A stretch of DNA of 64,000 nucleotides. Origin: Pyrenochaeta sp. MPI-SDFR-AT-0127. Its lineage: Eukaryota; Ascomycota; Dothideomycetes; Pleosporales; Cucurbitariaceae. The notes beneath the pieces are model-generated. The model was given only the letters and a program-made list of their open reading frames with translations. It ran no database searches and was not told the DNA's origin. This document shows, piece after piece, positions 1 through 11,704 of the stretch. Numbering within the stretch: the stretch's first letter is position 1; each line of letters opens with the position of its first letter. The translations under genes and the position numbers were made by a program. The stretch lies in NCBI GenBank assembly GCA_020747015.1, contig JAGTJM010000005.1, positions 1-64,000 on the forward strand. The letters run 5' to 3'.

Positions 1-1095
1 CACGCATACACCGTATGTGTTCGCCGTACAGCCAAACATGACTTGAGGGGCTATTCTGAAACCCGCGATTTCCCGCAATCCACAGACCTCACACTACGTA
101 CGCGGGCATGGTGTCTTCAGGAAGAGCTACTTTCACCTCGTTTTGTTCACTTCACGTCGGATGAGATGGTGTACGTTTGCCGCGAAGGCACAACTTGCGA
201 ATGTAACTCTTCCTGGCTCCCTCGCTTCAAGCTTCCAGGACCCGTCAGCTCGGAAGAAGACTTCGATTCAAGCAGTTCAGCATCGCTAAATATGTGGACC
301 GAAGTGGTAGAACATTACTCCAGGCGACATATCTCCTTCCATCAAGACAGGCTTCCAGCAATCTCTAGCTTGGCTTCGTTCTACGAGGAAGCTGCAGGTA
401 GGTACCTTGCTGGGCTATGGGAGTCCCACCTACCCGAATGTTTGCTATGGTGGACAGACCGCGGGCACCGGCCGGAGCCGTCTAATTCTTCAATGTCCTA
501 CCCACCATCCTGGTCTTGGGCGTCTACTGAAGGCGCTGTAATCACTCGATCGTCGGGCGAAACATGGCTCCCAACCGCTTCAGTGCTTGATGTATCTGTT
601 CATCCAAGCACTAGTGATCCAAAGGGACTAGTATCCGGAGGATATATCACTATTCAAGGCCATCTTCTCCCACTACAGTCTTCCTGGCATAGAGACGATT
701 TGGAAAACGATTACACGTTTCGTCAATACAACATAAACTGTCATACGACATGGCAAGCAGGGGATGGACTTGAGTGGACTGACGGCCATGCCTGGCACTG
801 TTCTCTCGACAACATTGGAAGCCTTCGCCCTTTACCTAAAGCAGGAGAATTCGACACACCTGTTTTTTTGCTGATAATCGGGACTTCAAACCATGGCGGT
901 CTTCATAAGTCATACAGAACGTTTGAAGGGCTGATCCTGAAGCCAGTGGAGAATCTCAATGAGTTACAGATGAAGGCTACGAAGCGCTTTGGCAGCGAAT
1001 TGGCTTGTGTGAGATTTGGACTAGGAATGCTTCGGCTCCGAGCACATTCTGTAGATTTGCCAAAGGACTGTACGAAGACCGTCACTATTTTCTAG
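1..1095 (+). CDS. HET-domain (heterokaryon incompatibility) protein, C-terminal part, cut by the window edge
   Basis: The frame is open from base 1 to a TAG at 1093-1095 (364 codons), and no ATG lies between the edge and the conserved part, so the gene starts outside the window. The segment RAWCLQEELLSPRFVHFT near the start is the hallmark last block of the HET domain, followed by a cysteine-rich stretch (YVCREGTTCEC). The later part resembles the variable C-terminal half of fungal HET proteins, including YAGLWES-like and LLWW-type motifs (RYLAGLWESHLPECLLWW). HET proteins trigger or regulate cell death on fusion of genetically different hyphae; whether this one does is not shown. No NACHT, ankyrin or WD repeats are visible in the portion present. 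No intron is needed. Confidence 0.8.
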   Translation, partial: HAYTVCVRRTAKHDLRGYSETRDFPQSTDLTLRTRAWCLQEELLSPRFVHFTSDEMVYVCREGTTCECNSSWLPRFKLPGPVSSEEDFDSSSSASLNMWTEVVEHYSRRHISFHQDRLPAISSLASFYEEAAGRYLAGLWESHLPECLLWWTDRGHRPEPSNSSMSYPPSWSWASTEGAVITRSSGETWLPTASVLDVSVHPSTSDPKGLVSGGYITIQGHLLPLQSSWHRDDLENDYTFRQYNINCHTTWQAGDGLEWTDGHAWHCSLDNIGSLRPLPKAGEFDTPVFLLIIGTSNHGGLHKSYRTFEGLILKPVENLNELQMKATKRFGSELACVRFGLGMLRLRAHSVDLPKDCTKTVTIF

Positions 1096-1596
1096 AGTCA
1101 GTATCAGAAATACAGCTACGTGCAAGTCACTTTAGGAACTTGTTTCTAAGAAACCCAAACATCCTCGCCTGATTAAATTCCAAAATCCAAAAGGTACAAC
1201 ATGTCCGACATGATGCAAATCACTGGTTCCGTTCTGGTCACTCATCTGGTATTTGGCAGTTTGTAGGATATATATTGCGAACCGCGGACAAGTTTCTCGC
1301 ACCACGCGTCTCACGGCATAAAACTTTGTCTTGCATACTTGTGTTCTATTCTTTATTATTCTTAGTGCTCCTCCAAATAAATCACATTGACTTCATGTAC
1401 TCATTCATTTCTGTTGAGTACATCATGATCTAGTCCTACCGGAAGCGCAAAGTACACATGGCATGGAAATCTCATATTCGTGGATCATTAGCACTGTACC
1501 CCAAGCTTCCTCAAAGTTTCTTTACCAGTGGTGATCTTCATGCCAATTCTGTTATATCCATCGTTAGCGGAAAAAGTCAAGAAATCTGAATAAGAT
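1096..1596. other. Intergenic, tail-to-tail between HET gene and IML2
   Basis: About 500 bp between two convergent stop codons. It is moderately AT-rich with short open frames only. I see no gene, repeat or RNA signature here; it probably holds the two 3' untranslated regions. Confidence 0.6.
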
Positions 1597-4125
1597 TCAC
1601 AAGACAGCCACCGTGTCATTGTCCAGCTCGGTATGAAAAGTTACAAATTTAAAGAAAGGGGTTCCATACCTTGCGTCCAAATCGAAGCCGTCCCACTTGG
1701 TGACCTCGTCAAGCCAGTCTCTGCACTCGTCTAGGACCTGGGCATGGCTTTCCGGGTTACCGTCTGCGTCAGCTTCGCGCCAAAGATTGGCACCCATTTC
1801 GTATCGTGCGCACGGGGCGGTCCAGTTGTCCTTCAAATGGCCTTTGAACAGTGCCCTATCGACAGGCAAGATATTTTTTTCTATAAGTTGTTTCGCTTCT
1901 GCAGTTCTATTCATGTTCCGAAGGGTGGCCGCGCGAAGTATTACGAGAATTGATCGCTCATCTAAATCTTCTTTCTCCCAGTGCGGGTTGGCGGATGATT
2001 CGCTCCAAGCAAGATTGTCAAGGGAAACTTGCAAGTGATCGTCGCGCATGCGTTTGTACCCGTTCCAGAAGTATATCATCTCCTCAAGTGGGGAAACGCC
2101 AACTGCATCGACGAAATCGCAATTCCAATCTTTAGCGCGAGCTTCCCATTTCTGAATCTTACGAATGACAAAAACATCAAAAGGGAGTTGGCGGGCCATA
2201 AACTTCTTCTTGCCCGTGTTGGGAATGACTTGTTTGAAGAAACCCTCCGCTTTCACTGCGTACTTTTTCGCCGCTGAGGGATCCGTGGATTTGTTCCGCC
2301 GATACAATTCGACAAAGGAAGCGCCGCAAATGAAATAGTATAGCCCGTGACTCCAATTATTGAGCGTGACGCATATTTCGAATGACGAGGCGGTGTTTTC
2401 ATAGTCGTGCATATACATGTTGTTAAGGCTGCGTTCAAACCAGCTGAGCGCTTCAAGTTGCTTCAGGGGTGACTCGCCCGCGTCTTTGATAAACTGGACA
2501 GCTTTCTCTAGCTCTTTGTCTGAAGCCAACATCCGCGCCTCTTCAAGCAGCCACAAATGACTCTTTGGATACCTTTCTCGCATGGCGACCAGTAATGCGG
2601 TGCACCTCTCTTTGGGGTATGCTCCGTCACCTGTAGTCGGGAGGATGTCGCAAAAATTAGTGAAACCATTTAAATAGCCTGAAAGTACGACGCCGGCCAT
2701 AGCTCCATGAATATTGTGGAATTTGGTGGCTTGCCATAACATTTGCATGCCACGCTCCCTGTCACCTTTGAAGCCGACAATCTTCAAAAGTGTTGCGAAT
2801 GAGGGTGGTATGAAAGAAAGAAGGAGTAGGAGCATGCCAAAGCAGAAATTGGAGCCTGATAGGATGAAAATGTCCACAGGATGGTCACTGAATGCCCCAA
2901 TGTCCGCTTCAGGGTCTTCCCGATCAGCCAGAGTGAGATGTTCAAAGTCTTCGATCGCTTTTGGTACAGAGCTGGACGGATTGTTCTCTATTGTTGGAAG
3001 ATCTGGTGCTGTGCTTGCCTTGATATCGAGCGTCTTTCGGGAAGTGTCCAACTGGATAGTAGCGCCTTTTTCGGTCGGCACATTGATGTGGCCCAAGTAT
3101 TCAATGGGCGTCTCATCGCCTTTGCGATCTTCCTCAGCATCCACGAAGTCGAAATCATCATCACTGTCATCATTCTTGGCAATTTTTCCAGAGTCTGGTG
3201 TTACTGCTTTCGACGGCACTTTCTCGTCCATGTGGTTTCCCTTGAGGCTAGAGGTTGACGCTGCAGCCGAGCGCCCGACTGAAGTCGGTGGTCTTGGAGT
3301 CTTCAGCGCGCTCCCTCCTTGATTGGACCGTACTGAAGCTGCTCGCGAAGAAGTACCAGAGCGTGCAGAGTTCACACTGCTCATGCTCCGTTCTTTCAAA
3401 AATTTCTTCTCGTTTTCCATAACGCTTTCCAGCGTAAGATATGCCTTCCTCAGCTTGTAGAAGCTCTTTATAGCCTCGGTCAAGCTTTCATTGAGTACGC
3501 CCACAATTGCGCTCATGAGCTGTGACTCCGCCTGACATACTGCGTACTCTGTTCCAGGGGGAAATATTGGTGATTGGTATGCGTTGGAGTCCCTATGTGC
3601 TCGTCTTTGCTGTTCGTATGCGGAGTTCTCGGCTTGTGAGAGAGCATTTGCAGCTAGAATACGTCAACTACAACTACAACGAGCTATGCAAGGTAATTTA
3701 GCAAACCTTCGCGCATAACTTCTTGTTCGAAGCCTAGAGTTGCCCTTATAAAGGTACACACTCCAACTCCCAACTGCATATAATAAGCTTCCGTACGAGC
3801 AAATAGTCACCAACTAATTGCAGAATGTGAGTACCTGGTGGAATGGAGAACTGCCTTTACTAAGAAGGTCTTCCGCAGTTTCGATGTCATCGTTCATGAT
3901 ATGGGTGACGGCTGTGAACTCGTACTATTAGTCATGACCGAGAAGTTGCTTGAATGGTCGATCGTGGGACTTCGTACCGCTCATGGCATCCTGTACTGCT
4001 GTTTGTCAGTGACTGCTACCCTCACTGATGTAGCACTACTTACTCTGTGCCAGCTCATCGAGAGCATTCAAACTCTTAGTGTGTACTGGCGTATGGCCCT
4101 TCAGCCAGCCTCCGACTTTCAACAT
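1597..4125 (-). CDS. IML2: IML2-like (DUF3808/TTC39 family) inclusion body clearance protein
   Basis: Five exons: 4125-4044, 3998-3978, 3911-3835, 3773-3707 and 3653-1597; introns are 45, 66, 61 and 53 bp with GT-AG ends, and the sum is 768 codons (767 aa). The start ATG (4125-4123) opens MLKVGGWLKGH. Exon 4 encodes FIRATLGFEQEVMREA and exon 5 continues ILxAANALSQAE-type and SPIFPPGTEYAVCQAESQ segments, all characteristic of fungal Iml2. A Ser/Thr/Asp-rich, probably disordered insert covers about residues 170-320; a hydrophobic stretch follows near 345. The C-terminal half is helical and TPR-like (LWLLEEARMLAS, SWFERSLNNMYMHDYE). In yeast Iml2 works in lipid-droplet-dependent clearance of inclusion bodies. 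The second exon is only 21 bp. The 5' end lies head-to-head with SEM1. The family call is firm; exons 1-2 are inferred from splice signals and phase. Confidence 0.88.
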
Positions 4126-4719
4126 CTTGAAGCGATCATACGCTGACTGCCGAACCTTCGGGGGTGGGGCAAGCTCTCGAAAAAAAAAGACAAAGAAAGA
4201 AAGTGAACAAAGTTCGGGATTGTGGGGAAGAAATTAGGTCAAGTACCCATAAGAGCAGGGGAGAAGTTAAGTTTCCAAGTCGCGTGCGCTTGATAACATA
4301 CCATGCATTGACATGGCAAGGCTCCGCTGACAGCTTCGTCCGGTTACTTCGGAGCTAAAAGGCGTACGTCATGTTCATTCTCGGGGCTTACTGGTCGATC
4401 TGCCATTCAAGCAATCTAAATGGAGATTGAAGCGGAAAGTATAGCACTGTTAGCCTTGAAACAATCGTCCGGTAGTGCCAAATCTGGTTCCTGGGGCCAA
4501 GTCCATTGGATCTACAACATCTGATCTTTGGAGGACCCCGCGAACCGGACCGCACCCGCACGTGACCCGTCCGCTAAGCCTTGCGGACAATCGCCGCGTC
4601 CGCCGCAGTGAGAGCCGCATCACGCAGCTCACGACATCTCCAAAAGCACAGCACATCTACTCCGTGTAATTCCCGAATCTACCTCACAGCCACCTTAGAC
4701 CGCGTCAGAAACTACAAAC
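4126..4719. promoter_or_regulatory. Shared upstream region of IML2 and SEM1
   Basis: A 594 bp gap between two divergent start codons, so it must contain both promoters. An A-rich tract lies at about 4178-4205. I see no clear TATA box and no coding frame worth keeping. Confidence 0.5.
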
Positions 4720-5225
4720 ATGTCCGGCGCAGCACAAGGAAGCACCGCGAAAGGCACCGGCGTGGGCGACTCCAAGAATGGCGAGCAACCGCAAGTACAA
4801 GATAAGAAACCCGCTGAGCAGCTTGAGGACGACGAGTTTGAGGACTTTCCAGTAGAAGGTATGTCAGCTGTGACTAGCACACAGGAATACACAAACCTGC
4901 ACGTTGGCGTATATTGCGAGTACAATTACTCTTCCCACGGGATAACTGCGATTTCGCACACCAACACAGCCCATTCGATAAGCAACCGTGGCTGTGAGCT
5001 TGCAACTTGAGGCTAACAGATCCCATAGACTGGACGGAAGAAGAGACACAGATCCCCGGCGGCAACACGCACCTTTGGGAAGAGAGCTGGGATGACGATG
5101 ACACGAGTGAGGATTTTGCGGTGCAGTTGAGGTGAGCAAAGACTTGTTGCCCTAGGACAGACATGAAAAAGGTGGGATGAGAACTAACTGTACGCAGAGA
5201 GGAGCTGAAGAAGCTCGGGAAATGA
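4720..5225 (+). CDS. SEM1: 26S proteasome lid subunit SEM1/DSS1
   Basis: Three exons: 4720-4858, 5029-5131 and 5198-5225, giving 90 codons (89 aa). Introns are 170 and 66 bp. The protein is small and very acidic, with the two family blocks in order: LEDDEFEDFPVEDW at about residues 36-48 (the split codon at the first splice restores the DW) and THLWEESWDDDD at about 60-70, then a short basic helix ending EELKKLGK. DSS1/SEM1 proteins are intrinsically disordered stabilisers of several complexes: the proteasome lid, the TREX-2 mRNA export complex and, in many eukaryotes, BRCA2. The acidic/aromatic blocks are the ubiquitin- and partner-binding sites known for the family. It converges on PGK1, with 263 bp between stops. 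Confidence 0.93.
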
Positions 5226-5488
5226 ACAAATATCCACGGATACAACCACAATCCCAAGGGCCAAACGAGGTCATGACTGAGAGCAAATACGTATACTTGC
5301 ACAAGATAAGCATCGATGGTGCACAGAAGGGGTCTGCTTTTGACTACTGAAGCATCATGGCCAGAGCAGGATGAAATGAAGCATAAACCACTGTCTTGGG
5401 AATGCAAAGAGCTAGAGCTACATAATCATAACTTCGAAGAGATACCTTCCCACAATCTGAGCCTCGATCTCTCTACACAGCAAGTGAT

Positions 5489-6858
5489 CTACTTACTTGA
5501 CAGTGCAGACACACCAGGCAGGTCCTTGCCCTCGAGCAATTCAAGGGACGCACCGCCACCAGTCGAGACGTGGGACAACTTGTCCTCTACTCCATACTTC
5601 GCAGCGACTGTCGCAGTGTCACCACCGCCGATAATCACGATCTTTCCGCTCTGTGCCGCCTCAACAGCAGCGTCAAGCGTCTCCTTGGTACCCTTGGCAA
5701 ACTTGTCGAACTCAAACACGCCAGCAGGGCCATTCCAGAGGATTGTCTGCGCTTCGCTAATCGCGTCCTTGTATAGCTTGATCGATTTGTCGCCACAGTC
5801 AAGACCCATCCACCCATCTGGAATACCATCCTCGTCTGTTGCATAACCTGTGTTTGCATTCGCGTCGAATTTATCAGCTGTAATGTAATCCACGGGCAAC
5901 ACAATCTTGACATTGTTCTTCTTCGCCTTCTCTACGAGATCCTTGACGGTCTTGCTGCCCGCCTCATCGAACAAGCTGTTTCCGATCTTCACGTTCTCGA
6001 GTGTCTTCTTGAAGGTGAAAGACATGCCACCGCAGATGATGAGGCTGTCGACTTTGCCAAGGAGATTGTCGATGAGTTGGATCTTGTCTGAGACCTTAGC
6101 TCCGCCAAGGATGGCAAGGAAGGGCCTCTTGGGCTCCTCAAGTGCCTTTGCGAAGTAGTCGAGCTCCTTCTTCACAAGGAAGCCGGACGCTTTCTGTGGG
6201 AGGTCGACACCAACCATGGAGCTGTGGGCGCGGTGGGCGGTGCCGAAAGCATCGTCTGTACCTGATCAGTTCCAAGTTTCACATATGTTTCTTGTCGACA
6301 CTTACTGATGTAAACATCACCCAATGCAGTCAAACCTTTCCTGAACTCCTCCACCTTGCTCTTGTCCACCTTCTGCTTCTTTCCCTCATCATCCTTGTAG
6401 CTGCCCTCCTCTTCAGCATGGAACCGCAAGTTCTCAAGCAAGATGACCTGTCCATTACTAGCGCCATTTACGGTGTCCTCGACCTGCTTGCCGACGCAAT
6501 CATCTGTAAAAGTCACGCTCTTGCCAAGTAGCTTCTCGAGCTCGGGAACAACCGGCTTGAGGCTGTACTTCGGGTTTGGCTTTCCGTCTGGCCTGCCGAG
6601 GTGGGACATGAGGATGACGGCCTTTGCTCCATTCTCAACGGCATGCTTGATTGTAGGGAGTGCGCCAACGATGCGCTGGTTGTTGGTGATCTTCTTGTCG
6701 CCATCGAGGGGGACGTTGAAGTCGACCTAAGGAGTGCAACTGTTAGAACTACCAATGCTATGATGATCAGGGATTGAGATGAATCTACGTACACGGATGA
6801 GGACACGCTTGCCCTTGAGGTCGACGTCGCCAATCGAAAGTTTGTTGGATAGAGACAT
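5489..6858 (-). CDS. PGK1: 3-phosphoglycerate kinase
   Basis: Three exons: 6858-6793, 6726-6306 and 6255-5489; introns of 66 and 50 bp; 418 codons (417 aa), the usual length for fungal PGK. It catalyses 1,3-bisphosphoglycerate + ADP to 3-phosphoglycerate + ATP in cytosolic glycolysis and the reverse in gluconeogenesis. Visible signatures: KRVLIRVDFNVPLDG at residues 18-32 (PGK signature, crossing the first splice), SHLGRPDG (substrate-binding Arg region), INDAFGTAHRAHSSMVGV across the second splice, GGAKVSDKI, and the C-terminal nucleotide-binding GGGDTATVAAKYG with STGGGASLELLEG. Codon use is strongly C-ending (GTC, AAG, CTC), as expected for a highly expressed gene. The start gives MSLSNKLSIGDVDLKGKR, matching other fungal PGKs. 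No oddities. Confidence 0.97.
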
Positions 6859-7694
6859 TGTGGGAGTGTTATGGGTACTGTGATGGTCGATGTCAACCCA
6901 AAGCTCACTTGCGGTTTCAATGCGAACAGGTTCGGTGGCAGCAGCAATTATTGCTACGAAGACGCAAGTGCTGGGGAGTTGTTACTTACTTTGAGAAGGT
7001 TATGTAGAGAAAGCGTGGGCGATGTTGAGTGTTTATTTGTTGAGCTTAAATCGACTAGGTCGTCATAGGCTTTGAAGGTGGGGTGAGGAAGGCGGGGCTA
7101 TCTCATACAAAGCACTCTTCGTCTTATCGAATCACAGAAAAGCAAAGAGACCCTGACATGACTAGATTTTATCAATTGAGCAGAATTCTTGCAGAAGCAA
7201 AACAGCCGCGGTTTACCTGCTGCTCCGGAACTGTTTCGTCCAACACGGGCAATGTCTTTTCGCACATTCCCGCGGCCGGGAGCTCCAACGTAGTGCTCTT
7301 TCGTCAAAGCTGAGGATGAAATTCCTCAGTGTCCTTTCCAACACTAAACACGAGGTTGAGAGCTCTTTGGAATCACAACTGGCCTTCAAGGTATCGCTAT
7401 CACATCGTTTGAACAAGAGCAGCCTCACTTAAGCACTCAGTTGGAGTGTTTGAGTCGTAACGACAATGAACATGCGCAATTGAGACCTAATGAGAGTATG
7501 CAGGTAGAAATGAAGACCGACCGCCGAACGAAAACGATTGAACTAGCACCATGTCGATGCCCAAACGCCAATGACCCATCCTGTTATGCAAAAGCGCTCC
7601 ACGTAAGAACTCCAGAGGGTAATCCAATGCCATGACCAAATTCCAGCCCTATGCGAACAAGGATATACAAGAGAGAACACTCGGAGAAAGTGAT
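6859..7694. promoter_or_regulatory. PGK1 upstream region
   Basis: An 836 bp gap between the PGK1 start and the stop of the Mpv17-family gene, both on the minus strand. It must hold the PGK1 promoter and 5' leader plus the 3' end of the neighbour. Short frames present here look like chance. I do not see a convincing TATA box. Confidence 0.45.
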
Positions 7695-8611
7695 TTAGGC
7701 TTCGTCAGCGGAGTTTGTGAGGGACAGGTATGCAGTCCACGCAATACCAACGGTAGAGACAAAGGGCTGGTCAAAGTCAGCATCCGGTAAACCAACCATC
7801 GGAGCAAAAACATACAATTTGGTATTGGATCGGCATGACCCGGAAGTTGATGATCTGCACCGTAGGCCAGACCATGAAATTTGCCTTCAGCGCAGGGACA
7901 TATACATCCTGAAACTTCCTTTGCACAGCTCTCTTTCCCCCACCTTCAGCTACTGTCATGAAGGTGAAAAAGGCAGCCAGACCCGCCGGTGCAAACAAAA
8001 ATTGGTCGAACGCTACTCTCTTCAGAGCCGGCAACCACGTCGACGTCTTTGTGATAGGGAATGTTGACGAAAGGAACCTGAACCATCGATGCTGGATTGG
8101 CGACATCAAGAAACCGTAAGACATGAAGCGTGTGGTGCGCTCGAAATCGAAGGGAGGTGGTAGCTTCTTGGAGTCGGGAATGAGATCCTGATCGGAAAAT
8201 GTATGTCGCTTATCGAGGTCGTGGATCTCGATGGCGAGGAAGTCGTCTTTACCCGGACCGCCCTTCTTGCGCACTGCGCGCTGTCGCACTGCGGTCAAGG
8301 TTTGAGCTACTGTGTCTGCGATGCCGCCTAGCACCTATGATCGGCGTTAGCTTATTGCCCATGTATCTATCTTTGTATATTTGTCACTCTCTAAAAGAAG
8401 AAATTATACAGATATTGTAAATGATATATGCGGGTATAGGAGCAAATGCTCATGGGTGGCGAAGAGAACGTACAGCGTTGGTGATCATCGTGGTGAGAAC
8501 TACAGTATGTCAGTAAAAGCGCATACACTTTACGACGCATGATGTAATGTTACCTGGTCGTTGTGCATAATAGCTATTGTACTTCCGCGCAAGAAGTGAT
8601 ACCGCAGCCAT
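7695..8611 (-). CDS. Mpv17/PMP22 family membrane protein
   Basis: Four exons: 8611-8554, 8499-8474, 8334-7816 and 7766-7695; introns 54, 139 and 49 bp; 225 codons (224 aa). The N-terminus MAAVSLLARKYNSYYAQRP followed by TTMITNAVLGGIADTVAQ is the family pattern (a short amphipathic helix, then the G-x-x-D-xx-xQ helix). The C-terminal family signature is W-P-xx-Q-xx-NF-xx-x-P: FMVWPTVQIINFRVMPIQYQ, then a last helix FVSTVGIAWTAYLSL. Four membrane helices are expected. Family members sit in the mitochondrial inner membrane (Sym1/Mpv17) or the peroxisome (PMP22); which applies here cannot be decided by eye. A charged insert of about 40 residues (LAIEIHDLDKRHTFSDQD) between helices 1 and 2 is longer than in yeast Sym1. 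The 26 bp second exon is supported by phase and by the conserved TTMITN residues. Confidence 0.85.
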
Positions 8612-9406
8612 TTGAACGAGAAAGACAGCAGCGTGGAGTAACGGCTACTCGAGAAAGACAGTATTAGTGTGGGTTCGGGTAACAGAAAGCTATGTTGCTC
8701 ACAATCTTTCCGTATATCCAGCGGCTGTTGAGTTGGTAGAGCACTCTGCGTCGAGAAGTCTCCATGGTGGGCGAGTGTAGAAAAGCGGCGCTCGATGATA
8801 GCAATGACGTCCGTGAAACGTAGCCAGGCAGAAGGAAGGTCCGTGTGCGCCGTCGCAACCACAAGGTTTATCGCTCGCGGCTTTCTGTAAGGTGTGGGTA
8901 GAGACGCTGTGGTATCGCGATAAGGAGCAACGTCGTCTGAACACACATGTAGGGTCCTGCAAGCGCGGTGCTGGGGTTGAAAGCGGGACAGTCTCGGGGT
9001 TGGATCGAAGCGCCTTGAGGCGGAGCGGAGAACGATCCAACGGCCCGGAGACTACCGCTCGACAAATCACGTCCGGGCATGACGAGTGTCAAACATGAAG
9101 CTAGGAACATGGCCAAATGTGAAACTGCATTTGATTGCGGCAAGTGCAAGCTTTGTCTCGCTTCTTCCTGCAAAGTTCTAGCCTAGTGTTTACTTGCTCT
9201 AGAGACTACTCCACCAATTCCGACATTGTTGTCCCTCGTGTGCATCCTGCAAACCCAGACTTCACTTCTCATCTATAGAATCTCAAGATCTCGACACACT
9301 GCCGTGAGACCAAGACTGCAGGAGTAGAATGTTGGTACAGAATGAATACTCGGTGTCACCACATCTCCAACTGACAGCACACGGAAGTTCAAGCCCATTT
9401 TCAATT
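8612..9406. other. Intergenic between the Mpv17-family gene and TRS65
   Basis: A 795 bp gap between two minus-strand genes, holding the Mpv17-family promoter and the TRS65 3' end. Several overlapping open frames of 60-140 codons exist on both strands, but none shows a recognisable domain. No tRNA with both box A and box B is found. Confidence 0.5.
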
Positions 9407-11494
9407 TCAGTCCTCGTCGCCCACAGCTATGACGCTTGGTAAATCACGGATGTCTACAGTCTCGTGCGTAGCTAGATCAATAACGCGAACAGACTCCACG
9501 GATAAGACACCTGCAGAAAGCGCAAGGAACTTAAGATCAGCAGTGTAGCAAGTGCCTGGTGATAGTTGCCTGTGTATGGTTAGCGTTCTTGCTTGTATGG
9601 AAATCGGCGTTCTGGCACTCACCCTAGGCGAATATCGGTGGTCAAGCAGATCAGCTCAGCTGTCTCAATCCTAGCACTCTTCTGCTTCGCGTAGACAACA
9701 TTATCATCTACGATGGCTGTTGCAAGTAGATCTTTGGTGACTGCTCGGCGGCCACTTGCTGATGACGACGAAACGTGCGACTTATGTTTTTCTAGGTCTC
9801 TCTTCCTCTTTGAGACGACTAGGACTGCGAGCTGCCGTGTTTTGTCCGAACGATTCACTATAAACACATCCCAATTGAACACCTCACCTATGCGAACTTT
9901 TGGTGGTCCTGATATTGTAAGAGTGACATTGATGTCGTTGTTCAGTGCGTCTTGTTCTTGTTGGCTTTGCGTGTCGTGTGCTGGAAGTGCATCGGGGTTC
10001 GGGGCTCTTGGGTCAGACCCTGTAGAGGCACTAAGTCTCTGACCGGCTCTAATAAGATTGGAAGTTTGTTCGTTTGTGAAATCGACTGGAGTCTTCCAGT
10101 CGATTGCAATGCTTGGACGACATGTTTCCGACACGGTAACTTGTGCCTCGACAATGAGCGTCAAGAAGTGTCCTTTGCTTCCAAGCGATGGCGTTCCATC
10201 GGACAAAAGATTGGGCTTGATTTTGTATAGGTACGTGAGTTGATCGCCTGGTCTATGAATAGCTGTCGCGTCTTGATCTCTTGTCAAGGTTTGGACGTTA
10301 CCGCCGTGCAATGTGAGTGCCACTTTATTGATTTTAACGTCGTATGTCGCGAATTGTGCAACCTCTAGGTCCAACGAGGCCATTAAGGACAAATCGCTCA
10401 ATGATGTATGCACTCGTGAATACCTCATCCTCCAAATCAAAGGCGGTAGCACTCGGAAGAGAGATCGCTGGCCATTTCGGATTGGTCTGGAAATTTCCCT
10501 AGCAATGGACGCACTTGGAGCAATCTTGTTGATTCGCATTGCCGACAACCGAGGATTAATACCAGCGAGAGCAGGATCATTCTCGAAGGACTGGAGCAAG
10601 TTGAGTGCTGTAGGGACCCGACGTGGGAGGTACTCATCCTCTAGGGCATCCTTCTTTGGCCTCTCGGCAGGCTTGAAGGACGCTGTGGGTTGGAAGTACA
10701 CTGCAGGCTTGTGAAATCTGCCTTGAGGTCGAGCTACTTGGTGTTAAATTCGATCATAACCTATCGATCCGTGTTGCTCACATATAAAGATATCAACTTT
10801 CCAAATGACGTACGTATAGGCATCATCTCTCTCCCCATGGCGAATAATAGTGGGCTCATCTGAATCTTTGATAGTACTTGAATATATAATCTCTTTCGGG
10901 GCAGTTTTAGGCTCTACGGTGTTCACACAGTTAGTAAAGCACCGCTAGAGGATAATAGGGTAAGGGATGTAGCAAGTAATAGTCGTCCATGTTCTAAAAG
11001 CCCCTTAAACGCTTCAAAGCTGTTGCAACTTATGTAGCAGTTAAGAAGCTATTTGAAGAAACTTTGGAGTAAAAGGACAGAACGCTGCATTAACCATGGC
11101 TTCAACATACCATTCTCCGGTGGTGGTGCGGTACTAAATGCAAAAGCTTCGATGTTGACCACGAGTCTGGCAAGGTAGGATTTCAGTATATCATTTTCCA
11201 GTAACGGTGTCCGGAAAACGACATAGACTGAAAGCAGTTCATCTATATGCCTATGTATGAGTAAGACACAATTTAGGGGCCCTTGGTTACCTGGGACGTA
11301 CCAAGTAGAAGCACATGCCTCTGTAATAAGAACGGCAGTATAGAACCACTTTCATCCTTCAAAACTCCATCCCAAGAACTGAGCTCATTCTCAAGATCAA
11401 TCTTGGAGCTGCTAGGTACGACAGCCTCGAGCACCGAGCTTTCTACGAATTCGGCACTTCCGCGAGGCTGGGCTTCGATAAAACTCGCAGCCAT
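9407..11494 (-). CDS. TRS65: TRAPPII complex subunit Trs65
   Basis: Five exons: 11494-11302, 11242-11111, 10913-10782, 10733-9623 and 9569-9407; introns of 59, 197, 48 and 53 bp; 577 codons (576 aa). The 197 bp intron carries an exact TACTAAC branch site. The N-terminal FVESSVLEAVVP and RHVLLLDELLSVYVVFRTP (crossing the first splice), the IFISRP block at the third splice, and the C-terminal FNWDVFIVNRS, LICLTTDIRLGQLSPGTCY and VESVRVIDL beta-sandwich segments match fungal Trs65. The protein is a non-essential subunit of the Golgi TRAPPII tether/GEF, where it supports complex dimerisation and Arf1/Gea2 interaction in yeast. It lies head-to-head with PRP40, with only 210 bp between start codons. 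A Ser-rich basic loop (KRKRDLEKHKSHVSSSSASG) sits in the C-terminal domain. Confidence 0.87.
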
Positions 11495-11704
11495 CGCCGC
11501 CCTCAGTCTGCCCGATCGAGTTCGGCAAATGGTGGAGGAAAGGGGAAGCTCACGTGCAAAGAGTGCCTGAACTTGTTAGAGCCGCAATTTGGCCGACGGA
11601 AGGTCCGTGCGTTGAATGCTCCAAAACTTATCCACGTTCACGCGCGCTGCCCATTTCGACATTCCTAGTACTTACTGCCAACTCTATCCTAACCACTCGG
11701 CGCA

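Noticed and set aside
3838..4146. 102-codon plus-strand frame opposite the IML2 5' exons
   Set aside because: It is antisense to four spliced IML2 exons and introns whose reading frame and motifs are convincing.
8713..8790. tRNA-like box A (GAGTTGGTAGAGC) upstream of the Mpv17-family gene
   Set aside because: There is no matching box B (GGTTCGANTCC-type) at the right distance, and the acceptor and anticodon stems cannot be formed.
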